NCBI RefSeq assembly: GCF_003054555.1
Contig: NZ_CP026304.1
Location: 3,472,001-3,536,000 of the forward strand
DNA length: 64,000 nt
Reading direction: 5' to 3'
Origin: Streptomyces lunaelactis
GTDB taxonomy: Bacteria; Actinomycetota; Actinomycetes; Streptomycetales; Streptomycetaceae
Notes under the pieces: generated by a model
What the model saw: only the letters and a program-made list of their open reading frames with translations
Databases searched by the model: none
What the model was told of the DNA's origin: nothing
Shown here: in pieces, positions 33,787-42,163 of the stretch
Layout: the number at the start of each line of letters is the position of its first letter
Numbering within the stretch: position 1 is the first letter of the stretch
Position numbers and translations under genes: made by a program

Positions 33787-34229
33787 CCGGAACCATCACC
33801 AGACTCCCCGACCTGGGCTGGATGCTGCGCCCGCTGACCGAGATCCCGGGCGTCCGGCACGCCGTGGTCGTCTCCGAGGACGGCCTGCGGCTGGGCCACG
33901 CGTCCGCCGACAACCTCGCCGGTCCGGTGGCCAGCCTGAGCGTGGGCGAGGCCGAGTCGCTCTCCGCGGCGTGCGCGGCGATGACCATGACCGGACGGTC
34001 CACCGCCGCGCTGCTGTTCGGCGGCGGCGCCGGGGTGCGCCAGCTGATGCTGGAGTCCGAGCACGGATTCGTCCTGTTCACCCATGCCGGAGTGGGCGCG
34101 CATCTGGGCGTGGCCACGGACACGGAGGCGGATGTGGGTCTGGTCGCCCAGCAGATGCAGCTGCTGGTGGCCAAGATCGGCGCGCATCTGACCAGCCGGC
34201 CGCGGGATCCGGTCACCCCGACGTCATGA
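33783..34229 (+). CDS. cvnB: Conservon protein CvnB, Roadblock/LC7 domain
   Basis: 148 aa from GTG 33783 (GTGA overlap with cvnA). Roadblock fold: PDLGWMLRPLTEIPGVRHAV, VVSEDGLRLGHASADN and FVLFTHAGVGAHLGVATDTE. It is expected to act on the GTPase CvnD, as Roadblock proteins do for MglA. Confidence 0.95.
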   Translation: MTGTITRLPDLGWMLRPLTEIPGVRHAVVVSEDGLRLGHASADNLAGPVASLSVGEAESLSAACAAMTMTGRSTAALLFGGGAGVRQLMLESEHGFVLFTHAGVGAHLGVATDTEADVGLVAQQMQLLVAKIGAHLTSRPRDPVTPTS

Positions 34230-34600
34230 CGGACGGGTCCACGGACGGGTCCGATGAACGGACCACTCGCGCGGTCCGTCCGTATGTCATCACCGGCGGA
34301 CGCTCGGACACCGGCGGCGAGCCGCTGTCCTGGGAGACGCTGGTGATGGCGGTCGACGAGGCCGGGTATCCGGCCACCCTCCAGCCGGAGCACCGGATGA
34401 TCCTGACGCACTGTCAGGGTCTGCTGTCGGTCGCCGAGGTGGCCGCCCACCTCGGCCAGCCGCCCTCGGTGGTGCAGGTGCTGCTCTCCGACCTCATCGA
34501 CTGGGGTCTGATCGTGGACCGCCCGCCCATTCCGCCGGCCGAACGCGCCGATGTGACCATGCTCAGAAAGGTCCTCCATGGCCTCGAAAGCCGCCTCTGA
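34226..34600 (+). CDS. cvnC: Conservon protein CvnC, DUF742
   Basis: 124 aa from ATG 34226 (ATGA overlap). DUF742 protein: AVRPYVITGGRSDTGGEPLS, then a winged-helix-like part HCQGLLSVAEVAAHLGQPPS and VVQVLLSDLIDWGLI. Part of the CvnA-D complex; precise role unknown. Confidence 0.95.
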   Translation: MTDGSTDGSDERTTRAVRPYVITGGRSDTGGEPLSWETLVMAVDEAGYPATLQPEHRMILTHCQGLLSVAEVAAHLGQPPSVVQVLLSDLIDWGLIVDRPPIPPAERADVTMLRKVLHGLESRL

Positions 34601-35225
34601 CGCCGCGGGTCCGGCCGCGGGTCCGGCCGCGGGTCCGGCCGGGGTTCCTCCTGCGGGCAAGTACCTCTCGTCCGGCGTCGCGGGCGCGGCCAAGATCCTC
34701 GTCGTCGGCCCGCTGGGAGTCGGCAAGACCACGCTGATCGGTACGGTCTCCGAGATCAAGCCGCTGTTCACCGAAGCGGTGATGACGCAGGCGGGCGCCC
34801 GCGTCGACACCGGCGGCGACCGTGCCAAGACCACCACCACCGTCGCCCTGGACTTCGGCCGGATGACGATCGACGGCGAGCTGGTGCTCTATCTGTTCGG
34901 CACTCCGGGCCAGCAGCGGTTCCTGCCCGCCTGGCGGGATCTGGCCAAGGGCTCGCTCGGAGCGCTGGCTCTGGTGGACACGCGCGATCTGACCGCGTCG
35001 TTCGACGCGCTCGGCAATCTGGAGGACCTCGGGCTGCCGTTCGCCGTGGCGGTCAATGTCTTCCCCGGCAGCCCGCAGCACCGTGAGGACGAGCTGCGCG
35101 CCGCACTCGATCTGCTCCCGGACACCCCGCTGGTGGCCTGCGACGCCCGCGACCCCAGGTCCTCGGTCCAGGCGCTGATCGCCCTCGTACGTCATCTCAT
35201 CCACGCCGCCACGGAGTCCTCATGA
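34578..35225 (+). CDS. cvnD: Conservon protein CvnD, small GTPase
   Basis: 215 aa from ATG 34578, overlapping cvnC by 23 nt. P-loop GPLGVGKTTLIG, switch-region DxxG-like LYLFGTPGQQRFLPAW, and AVNVFPG as the NKxD-region equivalent. The N terminus contains an AAGP tandem repeat encoded by three perfect 12-bp GCCGCGGGTCCG units (34608-34643), a slippage-prone tract. Binds GTP and switches the conservon complex. Confidence 0.94.
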   Translation: MASKAASDAAGPAAGPAAGPAGVPPAGKYLSSGVAGAAKILVVGPLGVGKTTLIGTVSEIKPLFTEAVMTQAGARVDTGGDRAKTTTTVALDFGRMTIDGELVLYLFGTPGQQRFLPAWRDLAKGSLGALALVDTRDLTASFDALGNLEDLGLPFAVAVNVFPGSPQHREDELRAALDLLPDTPLVACDARDPRSSVQALIALVRHLIHAATESS

Positions 35226-36520
35226 CGCACCCCGCACACTCCACCCCCGGGACCGGCGGCCGCTGCCCGGTCGCGACCCCGCTGTACGGGCCGCAGCTCG
35301 ACGGCGACGGACTGCCCGCGCTGTACGAGGAGTTGCGCCGCGAGCACGGGCCGGTCGCCCCGGTGACGATCGCGCCCGGCATCGAGGCGTGGCTGGTGCT
35401 GGGCCACCGCGAGCTGCTCCGGCTGACCCGCGAGGAGCAGGACTTCTCGCACGACCCGCGCCGCTGGAGCCTGCTGCGCGAGGGCAGGGTCCCGCCGGAT
35501 TCGCCGATCATGCCGATGGTCGGCTGGCGGCCCGCGCTGCTGTTCGCCGACGGGCAGCAGCACCGCCGGATGCGGGCCGCCGTGTCCGACGCGCTGGCCA
35601 GGATCAATGGGCACGAGCTGCGGCGCAGCGTACGGGCCACGGCCGAGCGGCTGATCGCGTCCTTCGCCGACCGGCGCGAGGCCGATCTGGTGCCGCACTA
35701 CGCGCGCAAGCTCCCGATGATGGTCATCACCGGGCTGCTCGGTCTGGACGACCGGACCGGGCAGCAGCTGGTGCAGGCGATCGCGGGCATGGTCGCCGCC
35801 AACGCGGACTCGGTCAACGCCGGCAAGCGGATGGGCGCGATCCTGCTCGCGCTGATCGAGGAGAAGCGGCGCACGCCCGGCAACGACGTCACCTCCGCGC
35901 TGCTGCACCACCCGGCCGAGCTCACCGACGAGGAGGTGCTGCACAACCTGGTGGTGATGTTCGTGGCGGGCAACCAGACCACGGTGAACTGGATCGCCAC
36001 CACGCTGCGCATCCTGCTCTGCGACCCGGCGTTCCGGTCCTCGCTGACCGGCGGGCATCTCAGCGTCGACGACGCGCTCGACGTGGTGCTGTGGCGCTTC
36101 CCGCCGACGCAGAACTTCCCGGCGCGCTACGCCACCCGCGATCTGCGCTTCGGCGGCCAGGACATCCGCGCCGGCGACATGCTGCTGCTCGGCCTGGCCG
36201 GGGCCAACCAGGACCCGGAGATCCTGCCGGCGGACGGCATCCCGGTGATCGGCAACCGTTCGCATCTGGCGTTCGGCGCGGGCCCGCACACCTGCCCGGC
36301 GCAGGACCCGGCGCGGCTGATCACCCGTACCGCGGTGGACACGATCCGGCACCGGCTGCCGGATCTGGAACTGGCGGTACCGGAGAGCGAACTGGCGTGG
36401 ATCAAGTCACCCTGGAGCAAGGGGCTCGCGGCGCTCCCGGTGCGTTTCACGGATCCGCAGCTGCCCTCCGTACGTACGCCGGCCTCATCGTCCATCTCGC
36501 AGTCAGGAGAGCCCAGTTGA
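35222..36520 (+). CDS. cvnE: Conservon cytochrome P450 CvnE, CYP157-like
   Basis: 432 aa from ATG 35222 (ATGA). P450 fold with heme-ligand Cys in LAFGAGPHTCPAQDPARL, but the K-helix ExxR motif is missing: the position reads ALDVVLWRFPPTQN, with Val in place of Glu. The I-helix AGNQTT has Gln instead of Glu. Loss of ExxR is a published property of the CYP157 family, which pairs with CYP154 genes in conservons, so this is a CYP157-like protein by pattern. Catalytic competence is doubtful; it may partner the next P450. Confidence 0.9.
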   Translation: MTHPAHSTPGTGGRCPVATPLYGPQLDGDGLPALYEELRREHGPVAPVTIAPGIEAWLVLGHRELLRLTREEQDFSHDPRRWSLLREGRVPPDSPIMPMVGWRPALLFADGQQHRRMRAAVSDALARINGHELRRSVRATAERLIASFADRREADLVPHYARKLPMMVITGLLGLDDRTGQQLVQAIAGMVAANADSVNAGKRMGAILLALIEEKRRTPGNDVTSALLHHPAELTDEEVLHNLVVMFVAGNQTTVNWIATTLRILLCDPAFRSSLTGGHLSVDDALDVVLWRFPPTQNFPARYATRDLRFGGQDIRAGDMLLLGLAGANQDPEILPADGIPVIGNRSHLAFGAGPHTCPAQDPARLITRTAVDTIRHRLPDLELAVPESELAWIKSPWSKGLAALPVRFTDPQLPSVRTPASSSISQSGEPS

Positions 36521-37749
36521 ACACCCCAGGCGATACGCCGCACCGGATGGACCCGGCCGGCGGCTGCCCGCACGCGGACAACGCCCGGCTGCTCGCCCGG
36601 GGCGCGGTCGCGCCGGTCGTGCTCCCCGGCGATGTGGCGGGCATGGCGGTACTCGGCCATGACGCGCTCAAGGAGTTCCTCGCCCACCCCGACGTGGCCA
36701 AGGGGGCTCAGCACTTCAACGCGCTGCGCGACGGCGAGATACCCGACGGCTGGCCGCTGAAGACCTTCGCGACCGTGCAGGGCATGACCACCGCCGACGA
36801 CGCGGACCACCGGCGGCTGCGGTCGCTGGTGAGCAAGGCGTTCACCACGCGGCGGGTGGAGGAGCTCCGGCCGCGGATCGAGACGGTGACGGCGGAGCTG
36901 CTGGACGGCCTGGACGAGGCGGCGCGGGCGGGCGACGGCGTCGCCGATCTGCGGACGCACTTCGCGCTGCCGCTGCCGATGGGCGTCATCTGCGAGCTGC
37001 TCGGCGTGGACGCCGAGTACCAGGACCGGCTGCACCATCTGTCGAACCAGGTGGTCAGCACCTCCATCGGCCCGGCGGAGGCGATGGCGGCCAACCGCGA
37101 GCTGGTGGAGGTACTGGCCGCGGTCGCCGTCTCCCGTACGCGGGAACCGGGCGACGACCTGACCAGCGCGCTGATCGCGGCCCGCGAGGAGGGCGGCGAC
37201 CGGCTCAGCCAGCACGAGCTGATCGGCACCCTGCTGCTGATGATCATCGCCGGGCACGAGACGACGCTGAACCTGATCACCAACGCCGTACGCGCCCTGT
37301 GCGCGCACCGCGACCAGCTCGAACTGGTCCAGTCCGGCAAGGCCGCCTGGCCGGACGTGGTCGAGGAGACGCTGCGCTGGGACAGCCCGGTGAGCTTCTT
37401 CCCGTTCCGTTACCCGACCCGGGATCTGACGCTCGACGGGACGGTGATCCCCAAGGGCACGCCGGTGCTTGCCGGTTACTCGGCCGCGGGCCGCGACACC
37501 TCGGCGCACGGCCCGGACGCGGACCGCTTCGACATCACCAGGAGTGGCGCCCGGCATCTCTCGCTGGGCCACGGCCCGCACTACTGCCTGGGCTCGCCGC
37601 TGGCCCGGATGGAGGCGACGATCGCGCTGGAGCAGCTGTTCACGCGTTTCCCGGAGCTGGACCTGGCGGTCACGGAGGCGGAACTGCCGCGGCACGCGAG
37701 CTTTGTGGGCAACAGCGTGCAGAAGCTGCCGGTACGCGTGCGGGGCTGA
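36517..37749 (+). CDS. Conservon-associated cytochrome P450, CYP154-like
   Basis: 410 aa from TTG 36517, overlapping the CvnE stop as TTGA, with GGAGA upstream. All canonical P450 motifs present: IAGHETTLNLITNAVRAL, VEETLRWDSPV (ExxR) and HLSLGHGPHYCLGSPLARME (heme Cys). The pairing of a CYP157-like and a CYP154-like gene in a conservon is known in Streptomyces. Substrate unknown. Last gene of the conservon operon; the racemase gene converges 21 nt later. Confidence 0.93.
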   Translation: MNTPGDTPHRMDPAGGCPHADNARLLARGAVAPVVLPGDVAGMAVLGHDALKEFLAHPDVAKGAQHFNALRDGEIPDGWPLKTFATVQGMTTADDADHRRLRSLVSKAFTTRRVEELRPRIETVTAELLDGLDEAARAGDGVADLRTHFALPLPMGVICELLGVDAEYQDRLHHLSNQVVSTSIGPAEAMAANRELVEVLAAVAVSRTREPGDDLTSALIAAREEGGDRLSQHELIGTLLLMIIAGHETTLNLITNAVRALCAHRDQLELVQSGKAAWPDVVEETLRWDSPVSFFPFRYPTRDLTLDGTVIPKGTPVLAGYSAAGRDTSAHGPDADRFDITRSGARHLSLGHGPHYCLGSPLARMEATIALEQLFTRFPELDLAVTEAELPRHASFVGNSVQKLPVRVRG

Positions 37750-37770
37750 CGCGCATGCTCCGGGTGGGCG

Positions 37771-38466
37771 TCAGCGCCCACCCAGAGCGGCGTCCACCGC
37801 CGCCTCGGCGTGCAGCCGGGTCGTGGGGAACACGGGCACGGGACTGTCCTTCTCGCCGATGAGCAACTCGATCTCGGTGCACCCGAGTACGACGCCTTCC
37901 GCCCCGGCGGCCACGAGCTTGCCGATGACGTCCTGGTAGGCGGCGCGGGACTCCTCCCGTACGACTCCGAGGCACAGCTCCTCGTAGATCACCCGGTGCA
38001 CCAGGGCGCGCCCTTCCGCGTCGGGCGTGAGCACCTCGAGCCCGTGTCCGGCCAGCCGGTCCCGGTAGAAGTCCTGCTCCATGGTGAAAGCGGTCCCGAG
38101 CAGCCCGACGCGGCGGATCCCCCGGGCCCGTACGGCATCCGCGGTCGCGTCGGCGAGATGCAGCAGCGGCACGGAGACGGCGGCCTCGACCTGCCCCGCG
38201 ACCTTGTGCATGGTGTTGGTGCAGATCAGCAACAGGTCGGCGCCCGCGGCCTGGAGCCCTCGGGCGGCCTCGGCGAGAATCTCCCCGGCGCGCTCCCAGT
38301 CGCCCGCGGCCTGGAGCTCCTCGATCTCGGCGAAGTCGACCGAGTGGAGGATGCACTTGGCAGAGTGCAGGCCGCCGAACCGTTCGCGTACGAGCTCGTT
38401 GAGCAGGCGGTAGTACTCCGCGCTGGATTCCCAGCTCATGCCGCCGATCAGCCCGATGGTCCTCAT
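37771..38466 (-). CDS. Aspartate/glutamate racemase family protein
   Basis: 231 aa from ATG 38466. The two catalytic Cys of the cofactor-independent racemase family are present: LLLICTNTMHKVAGQ and GVVLGCTEIELLIG. N terminus IGLIGGMSWESSAEYYRLLN is typical of YgeA/aspartate racemase-like proteins. Substrate may be Asp, Glu or a hydantoin; not determinable here. Confidence 0.9.
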   Translation of the reverse strand: MRTIGLIGGMSWESSAEYYRLLNELVRERFGGLHSAKCILHSVDFAEIEELQAAGDWERAGEILAEAARGLQAAGADLLLICTNTMHKVAGQVEAAVSVPLLHLADATADAVRARGIRRVGLLGTAFTMEQDFYRDRLAGHGLEVLTPDAEGRALVHRVIYEELCLGVVREESRAAYQDVIGKLVAAGAEGVVLGCTEIELLIGEKDSPVPVFPTTRLHAEAAVDAALGGR

Positions 38467-38635
38467 CGCCCCACTGTGCCATGCCTTGCGGTGCCGTCAC
38501 TCTCTGCCATGTCCGACGCCCTGCCGTGCCGTCGCCCGCAGGCGCCCTGCCGTCGCCCTGCCGTGCCGACCCGGCGGTGAGTGACAAAATGGTCTGTACG
38601 AACCCTTCTCGGGGATGTTCGCTTGGGAGGCCAGG

Positions 38636-39421
38636 ATGATGGCGTCGCAGAGCGCGGGAGCCCCGGGCACGGATCCCGCCCCGCACGCGGAACCCACCCA
38701 GCACAGGGACCTGTGGCCGGGAATCGCCGGGCTGCTGGCCGGAGCGCTGCTGATCGCCGGGCACGCGCTGTGGCTGGGCACACCCGACACCGAGGGGAGC
38801 GGCGCGCTCAGGCGCGCTTTCTTCTACTACGTCGACGACGGCAATCAGGACGTGGCGGAGGCCACGGCCCTGATCCTGCTGGTGTCGGGCCTGCTCTTCC
38901 TGTTCTTCCTGGTCGCCCTCTCCCGGCTGGCCGGCAACCGCTCCCACCTGGTGCTGGTGGGCGGCACGGTCTTCACGGCATTCCTCATGGTCGGGGCGCT
39001 CGCCGGGAACATCTTCGCCATCACGGTGAGCCACTCCGAGTCGTTCCCGGTCGTCCCGGAGACCGCGCTGATCTCGATCCTGCTGCTGAATGTGGCGTAC
39101 GGAGCGATGATCGCGTCCATGGCGGGCGCGGCAGTGATGCTGTTCGGGCTCTGGCGCGCGGGCCAGGAGACCGGGGCGATCCCGGCCTGGCTCGGCTGGG
39201 CGGGCTTCGCGGTGGCGGTGGTGTCGCTGGCGGGGCCGTTCACCGCGTGGCTGACACCGCTGCTGCTGGGGGTGTGGGCGCTGGGGGCGGGCGTGGTGCT
39301 GATCATGAACGCGCGTATCGAACGGGCCGAGGGTGAGCCGGAGCCCAAGCCGGAACCGGAGCCGGCCGCCGGCCCGCCCGCTGCGGACACCGGGCAGACG
39401 GCGCCCGACAAAGAGAGTTAG
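38636..39421 (+). CDS. Six-span membrane protein of unknown function
   Basis: 261 aa from ATG 38636, 5 nt after GGGAGG; ATG 38615 has no ribosome-binding site. Predicted membrane segments at about residues 23-42, 70-90, 100-122, 133-160, 176-198 and 200-222, with an acidic/Pro tail (GEPEPKPEPEPAAGPPAADT). No family recognised. The upstream interval 38467-38635 has GC-rich TGCCGTG repeats and no gene. Confidence 0.75.
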   Translation: MMASQSAGAPGTDPAPHAEPTQHRDLWPGIAGLLAGALLIAGHALWLGTPDTEGSGALRRAFFYYVDDGNQDVAEATALILLVSGLLFLFFLVALSRLAGNRSHLVLVGGTVFTAFLMVGALAGNIFAITVSHSESFPVVPETALISILLLNVAYGAMIASMAGAAVMLFGLWRAGQETGAIPAWLGWAGFAVAVVSLAGPFTAWLTPLLLGVWALGAGVVLIMNARIERAEGEPEPKPEPEPAAGPPAADTGQTAPDKES

Positions 39422-39609
39422 CTTCGGTACCGGAGCCGTGGTTTCCAGGGTCCGGTGCACGGCCAACTGGCTTTGCGGGACGCCCCTTTAAAGAACCTGG
39501 GAAAGAACTTCTCCCAACCCAACCGGACTTCTCACTCGTTCAGGTGACGAAGTGGCAGATGTCCGGGGACGGGCGGTACGGTCGCGCCATACCAACCGCA
39601 TATGACGAC

Positions 39610-39669
39610 GGCCCCCGCCGGGACTGGCATCCCGGACGAGGGCCTGTTCATCAAGGAAGTGGAGCTTCC
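39610..39669 (+). promoter_or_regulatory. Structured 5' leader, copy 2
   Basis: Same plan as the leader at 11-73. Outer stem GGCCC (39610-39614)/GGGCC (39640-39644); inner hairpin CCGGGA (39618-39623)/TCCCGG (39630-39635), loop 6 nt; 10-nt spacer; then GGAAG (39655-39659)/CTTCC (39665-39669), ending 2 nt before the ATG. Relative to copy 1, inner-stem bases have changed in pairs. A TACGGT at 39573-39578 may be the -10 element. The remaining 39422-39600 shows no gene. Regulatory RNA inferred. Confidence 0.65.
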
Positions 39670-39671
39670 CG

Positions 39672-40499
39672 ATGACTTCGACGAAGTCTATCGCGCCCTC
39701 GTGCGCGCGCAGCGAGACCGACCCGTATGCCGGAGTGATCCACATCCGGCACCGCCACGACTCCGGCTTCACCGTGGTCGGCAACCACCTCGCTCAGCAC
39801 GATGAGTTGTCCGCCACCGCCATCGGTATCGGCGTCCACATCCAGTCACTGCCGGACGGCACCCGCGTCGGGATCACCCAGCTCGCCGACCGTTTCAAGG
39901 AGGGCGAGGTCCGTATCGCCGACGCGCTGCGGGAGTTGGAGGCCGCGGGCTATCTGGAGCGGCGGCGCGAACGGGTCGCGGGCGGCCGGATGGTGACGCG
40001 TACGACCTGGTACGAGAAGCCGGGCGCCGAACCGGGCGCGGAGCCCGAACCGGTCACCGAGCCCGGTGCCGAGCCCGCCGTCGAGCCGGAGTCCGTGCCC
40101 GTTCCGCCCCCCGCACGGGCGGCCCAGCCGGAACCGGAGTCCGCCGACCCGCCGGCCGCAGGGCTTCTCACCGGCCTCCGCCGCCAGGACCCCCGCCTGC
40201 TGCTCTCCGAGCGGGACGTACACCGTCTCGCCCCCGCCGTCCGCACCTGGCTGGACCGCGGCGTCTCCCCCGCGCAGGTCGCCCGCACGCTCACTGGGGA
40301 CCTCCCCGTCGGGATCATCCGCCGCCCGGCGGGGCTGCTGCGCCACCGGCTCACGGAGTGGCTGCCACCTGTGCTGCCCCCGGTATCGGCTCCGGCCGCC
40401 GGTCCGGACCCCTTCCAGACCTGCGACGGCTGCGAACGGGCCTTCCGGGCCCCGGAGCCTGGCCGCTGCGGGGACTGCACCACCGAGCGCGCGGCGTAG
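39672..40499 (+). CDS. Winged-helix DNA-binding protein with zinc knuckle
   Basis: 275 aa from ATG 39672. N-terminal ~110 aa: FTVVGNHLAQHDELSATAIG, HIQSLPDGTRVGITQLADRF and RIADALRELEAAGYLERRRE, a replication-initiator/DnaD-like winged helix; a Pro/Glu linker; a C-terminal helical region (RQDPRLLLSERDVHRLAPAV) and C4 knuckle CDGCERAFRAPEPGRCGDC. This is the intact paralogue of the broken gene at 76-1031. Probably a transcription factor, target unknown. Expression may be governed by the hairpin that abuts the start codon. The Fic gene follows by 94 nt. Confidence 0.85.
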   Translation: MTSTKSIAPSCARSETDPYAGVIHIRHRHDSGFTVVGNHLAQHDELSATAIGIGVHIQSLPDGTRVGITQLADRFKEGEVRIADALRELEAAGYLERRRERVAGGRMVTRTTWYEKPGAEPGAEPEPVTEPGAEPAVEPESVPVPPPARAAQPEPESADPPAAGLLTGLRRQDPRLLLSERDVHRLAPAVRTWLDRGVSPAQVARTLTGDLPVGIIRRPAGLLRHRLTEWLPPVLPPVSAPAAGPDPFQTCDGCERAFRAPEPGRCGDCTTERAA

Positions 40500-40593
40500 G
40501 CTACAGAGAGCTAACCCTGCAGGAACCTTGCTTTCGCGCCCCGAACCACTGAGGAACCTTTCACATCTGGTGACTCCGGAGGAGGAACCCCCC

Positions 40594-42105
40594 ATGAAAG
40601 TTGCTCCCAAGGGCTCACCTGCTGGTGTCCTGGAGTTCGGCTCCAGCGCGACCCGTACCCGCCAGGTCAAGGCAGGACGCGCCCTGCGACTGGCACCCGG
40701 TATCTACGCGATGGATGCGTCCCTGCCGCCGGAGGCCGTTGCCCGCCATCACTGTCTGGCTGTCGTCGCCCGCGTGTGGCCCGGAGCAGTCATCTCCGAC
40801 CGATCGGCGTTCTCCGGTGGGCGTCCGGCCGAAGGCTGGCTGTTCATTCGCCATCCGGATCCGGCCCGACGGAGCAATCTGCGGCTCCCCGGCATCACGA
40901 TCTCGGTCGAGGACGGCCCCGGAGCGCTGCCCGGCGACATGCCCATGCCCCACGGTCTGCACCTTTCAGGCGTCGCCCGGGGGCTCGTGGAGAACGTGAC
41001 AAGCCCTGGTCCTGCGCCGACCGGACGACCAGCCCGAGCAGCGGGCACGGAGGCAACCGAAGAGCAAATGGACGCGCTTGCCAGAGACGGCGGACCGGGG
41101 CGTATTCGCAACGTGCTGGGCGAACTGGATCTAATCAAGGGCTCCTTCGGCCGGCCCGCGGTCGAGGCAGTACGCCGGCGGCTCGCGGAACTGCTCGGCA
41201 CGCACACGGATTCCGCACCCCTCTCGCCCAGGCTCAGAGCGAGGCTCGAGGGCGAACCCTTCGACGCCGCGCGACTGGCGCTGATCGAGCGGCTCGTGGC
41301 AGGACTCGGCACCATTCCGCCCGAGCCCGCACCAGCGATCGGCGGACCCGGCCAATGGGAGTGGCTGCCGTTCTTCGAGGCCTACTTCTCGAACTACATC
41401 GAGGGCACGGAGTTCACGGTCGAGGAGGCACTCCGTATCGCCGTCGACAACGAGATCCCGGCATCCCGGCCGCAGGACGCGCACGATGTCGCCGCCACCT
41501 ACCGGATCGTCTCCGATCCCCAGCTGGCCGCGCACAGAGCGCGCTCCGGGGCCGAGTTGCTGGACATCCTGCGCGAACACCACGCGACGCTGATGGCGGC
41601 CCGCCCGGAGAAGCGGCCAGGTCTGCTGAAGCAGAAGCGGAACTGGGCGGGCGGCTATCAGTTCGTCGAACCCGAGCTGCTCGTCGGGACGCTGACCCGC
41701 GGCTTCGACCTGCTCGCGCCCGTGACCGACCCGCTGCACCGAGCCGTCACGGTCATGTTCCTGGTCACGGAGTGCCATCCGTTCGACGACGGCAACGGAC
41801 GCGTCGCCCGTATCGTCGCCAATTCCGAGCTGAGCGCGGCCGGGCAGATCCGGCTCATCGTCCCGACCGTGTACCGGAGCAACTACCTGGCCGGGCTGGC
41901 CGGAGCGAGCAACGGGGCGGGGCGCGGGGAGAGCCTGACCGCCGTGCTGCGGTTCACGCAGCGCTGGGTTGCCGGGATCGACTGGCGGACGTTCGATGCC
42001 GCTGACGCCGAGATCCGGGAGACGAACGGATATCTGGATCCCGTACGAGCCGAGAACGCGGCACAGCGCCTGCGGCTGCCCGGTTCCGTGCCGGAAGTGG
42101 AGTGA
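40594..42105 (+). CDS. AbiEi-like antitoxin domain fused to Fic domain
   Basis: 503 aa from ATG 40594 (GGAGGAGG upstream). Residues 1-~140 resemble the AbiEi/type IV antitoxin N-terminal module (AGRALRLAPGIYAMDASLPP, VWPGAVISDRSAFSGGRPAE, RLPGITISVEDGPGALPGDM). Residues ~245-503 are a Fic enzyme: inhibitory motif FSNYIEGTEFTVEEA ((S/T)xxxEG) N-terminal to the core and active site TECHPFDDGNGRVARIVANS. The inhibitory motif precedes the Fic core, as in class II Fic proteins. Predicted AMP-transferase with built-in inhibition, perhaps also self-repressing its promoter. Target unknown. Confidence 0.85.
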   Translation: MKVAPKGSPAGVLEFGSSATRTRQVKAGRALRLAPGIYAMDASLPPEAVARHHCLAVVARVWPGAVISDRSAFSGGRPAEGWLFIRHPDPARRSNLRLPGITISVEDGPGALPGDMPMPHGLHLSGVARGLVENVTSPGPAPTGRPARAAGTEATEEQMDALARDGGPGRIRNVLGELDLIKGSFGRPAVEAVRRRLAELLGTHTDSAPLSPRLRARLEGEPFDAARLALIERLVAGLGTIPPEPAPAIGGPGQWEWLPFFEAYFSNYIEGTEFTVEEALRIAVDNEIPASRPQDAHDVAATYRIVSDPQLAAHRARSGAELLDILREHHATLMAARPEKRPGLLKQKRNWAGGYQFVEPELLVGTLTRGFDLLAPVTDPLHRAVTVMFLVTECHPFDDGNGRVARIVANSELSAAGQIRLIVPTVYRSNYLAGLAGASNGAGRGESLTAVLRFTQRWVAGIDWRTFDAADAEIRETNGYLDPVRAENAAQRLRLPGSVPEVE

Positions 42106-42163
42106 CACGGCGCGCCGGTCACGCTGCTCCGGTGCCATGCTGGGAGGGGACACGGAGGTAGCG

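Noticed and set aside
39602..39805. 67-codon ORF reading through the structured leader
   Set aside because: The leader at 11-73 conserves the same bases in a different reading phase and the end of the ORF is an Arg/Pro shadow of the real gene.
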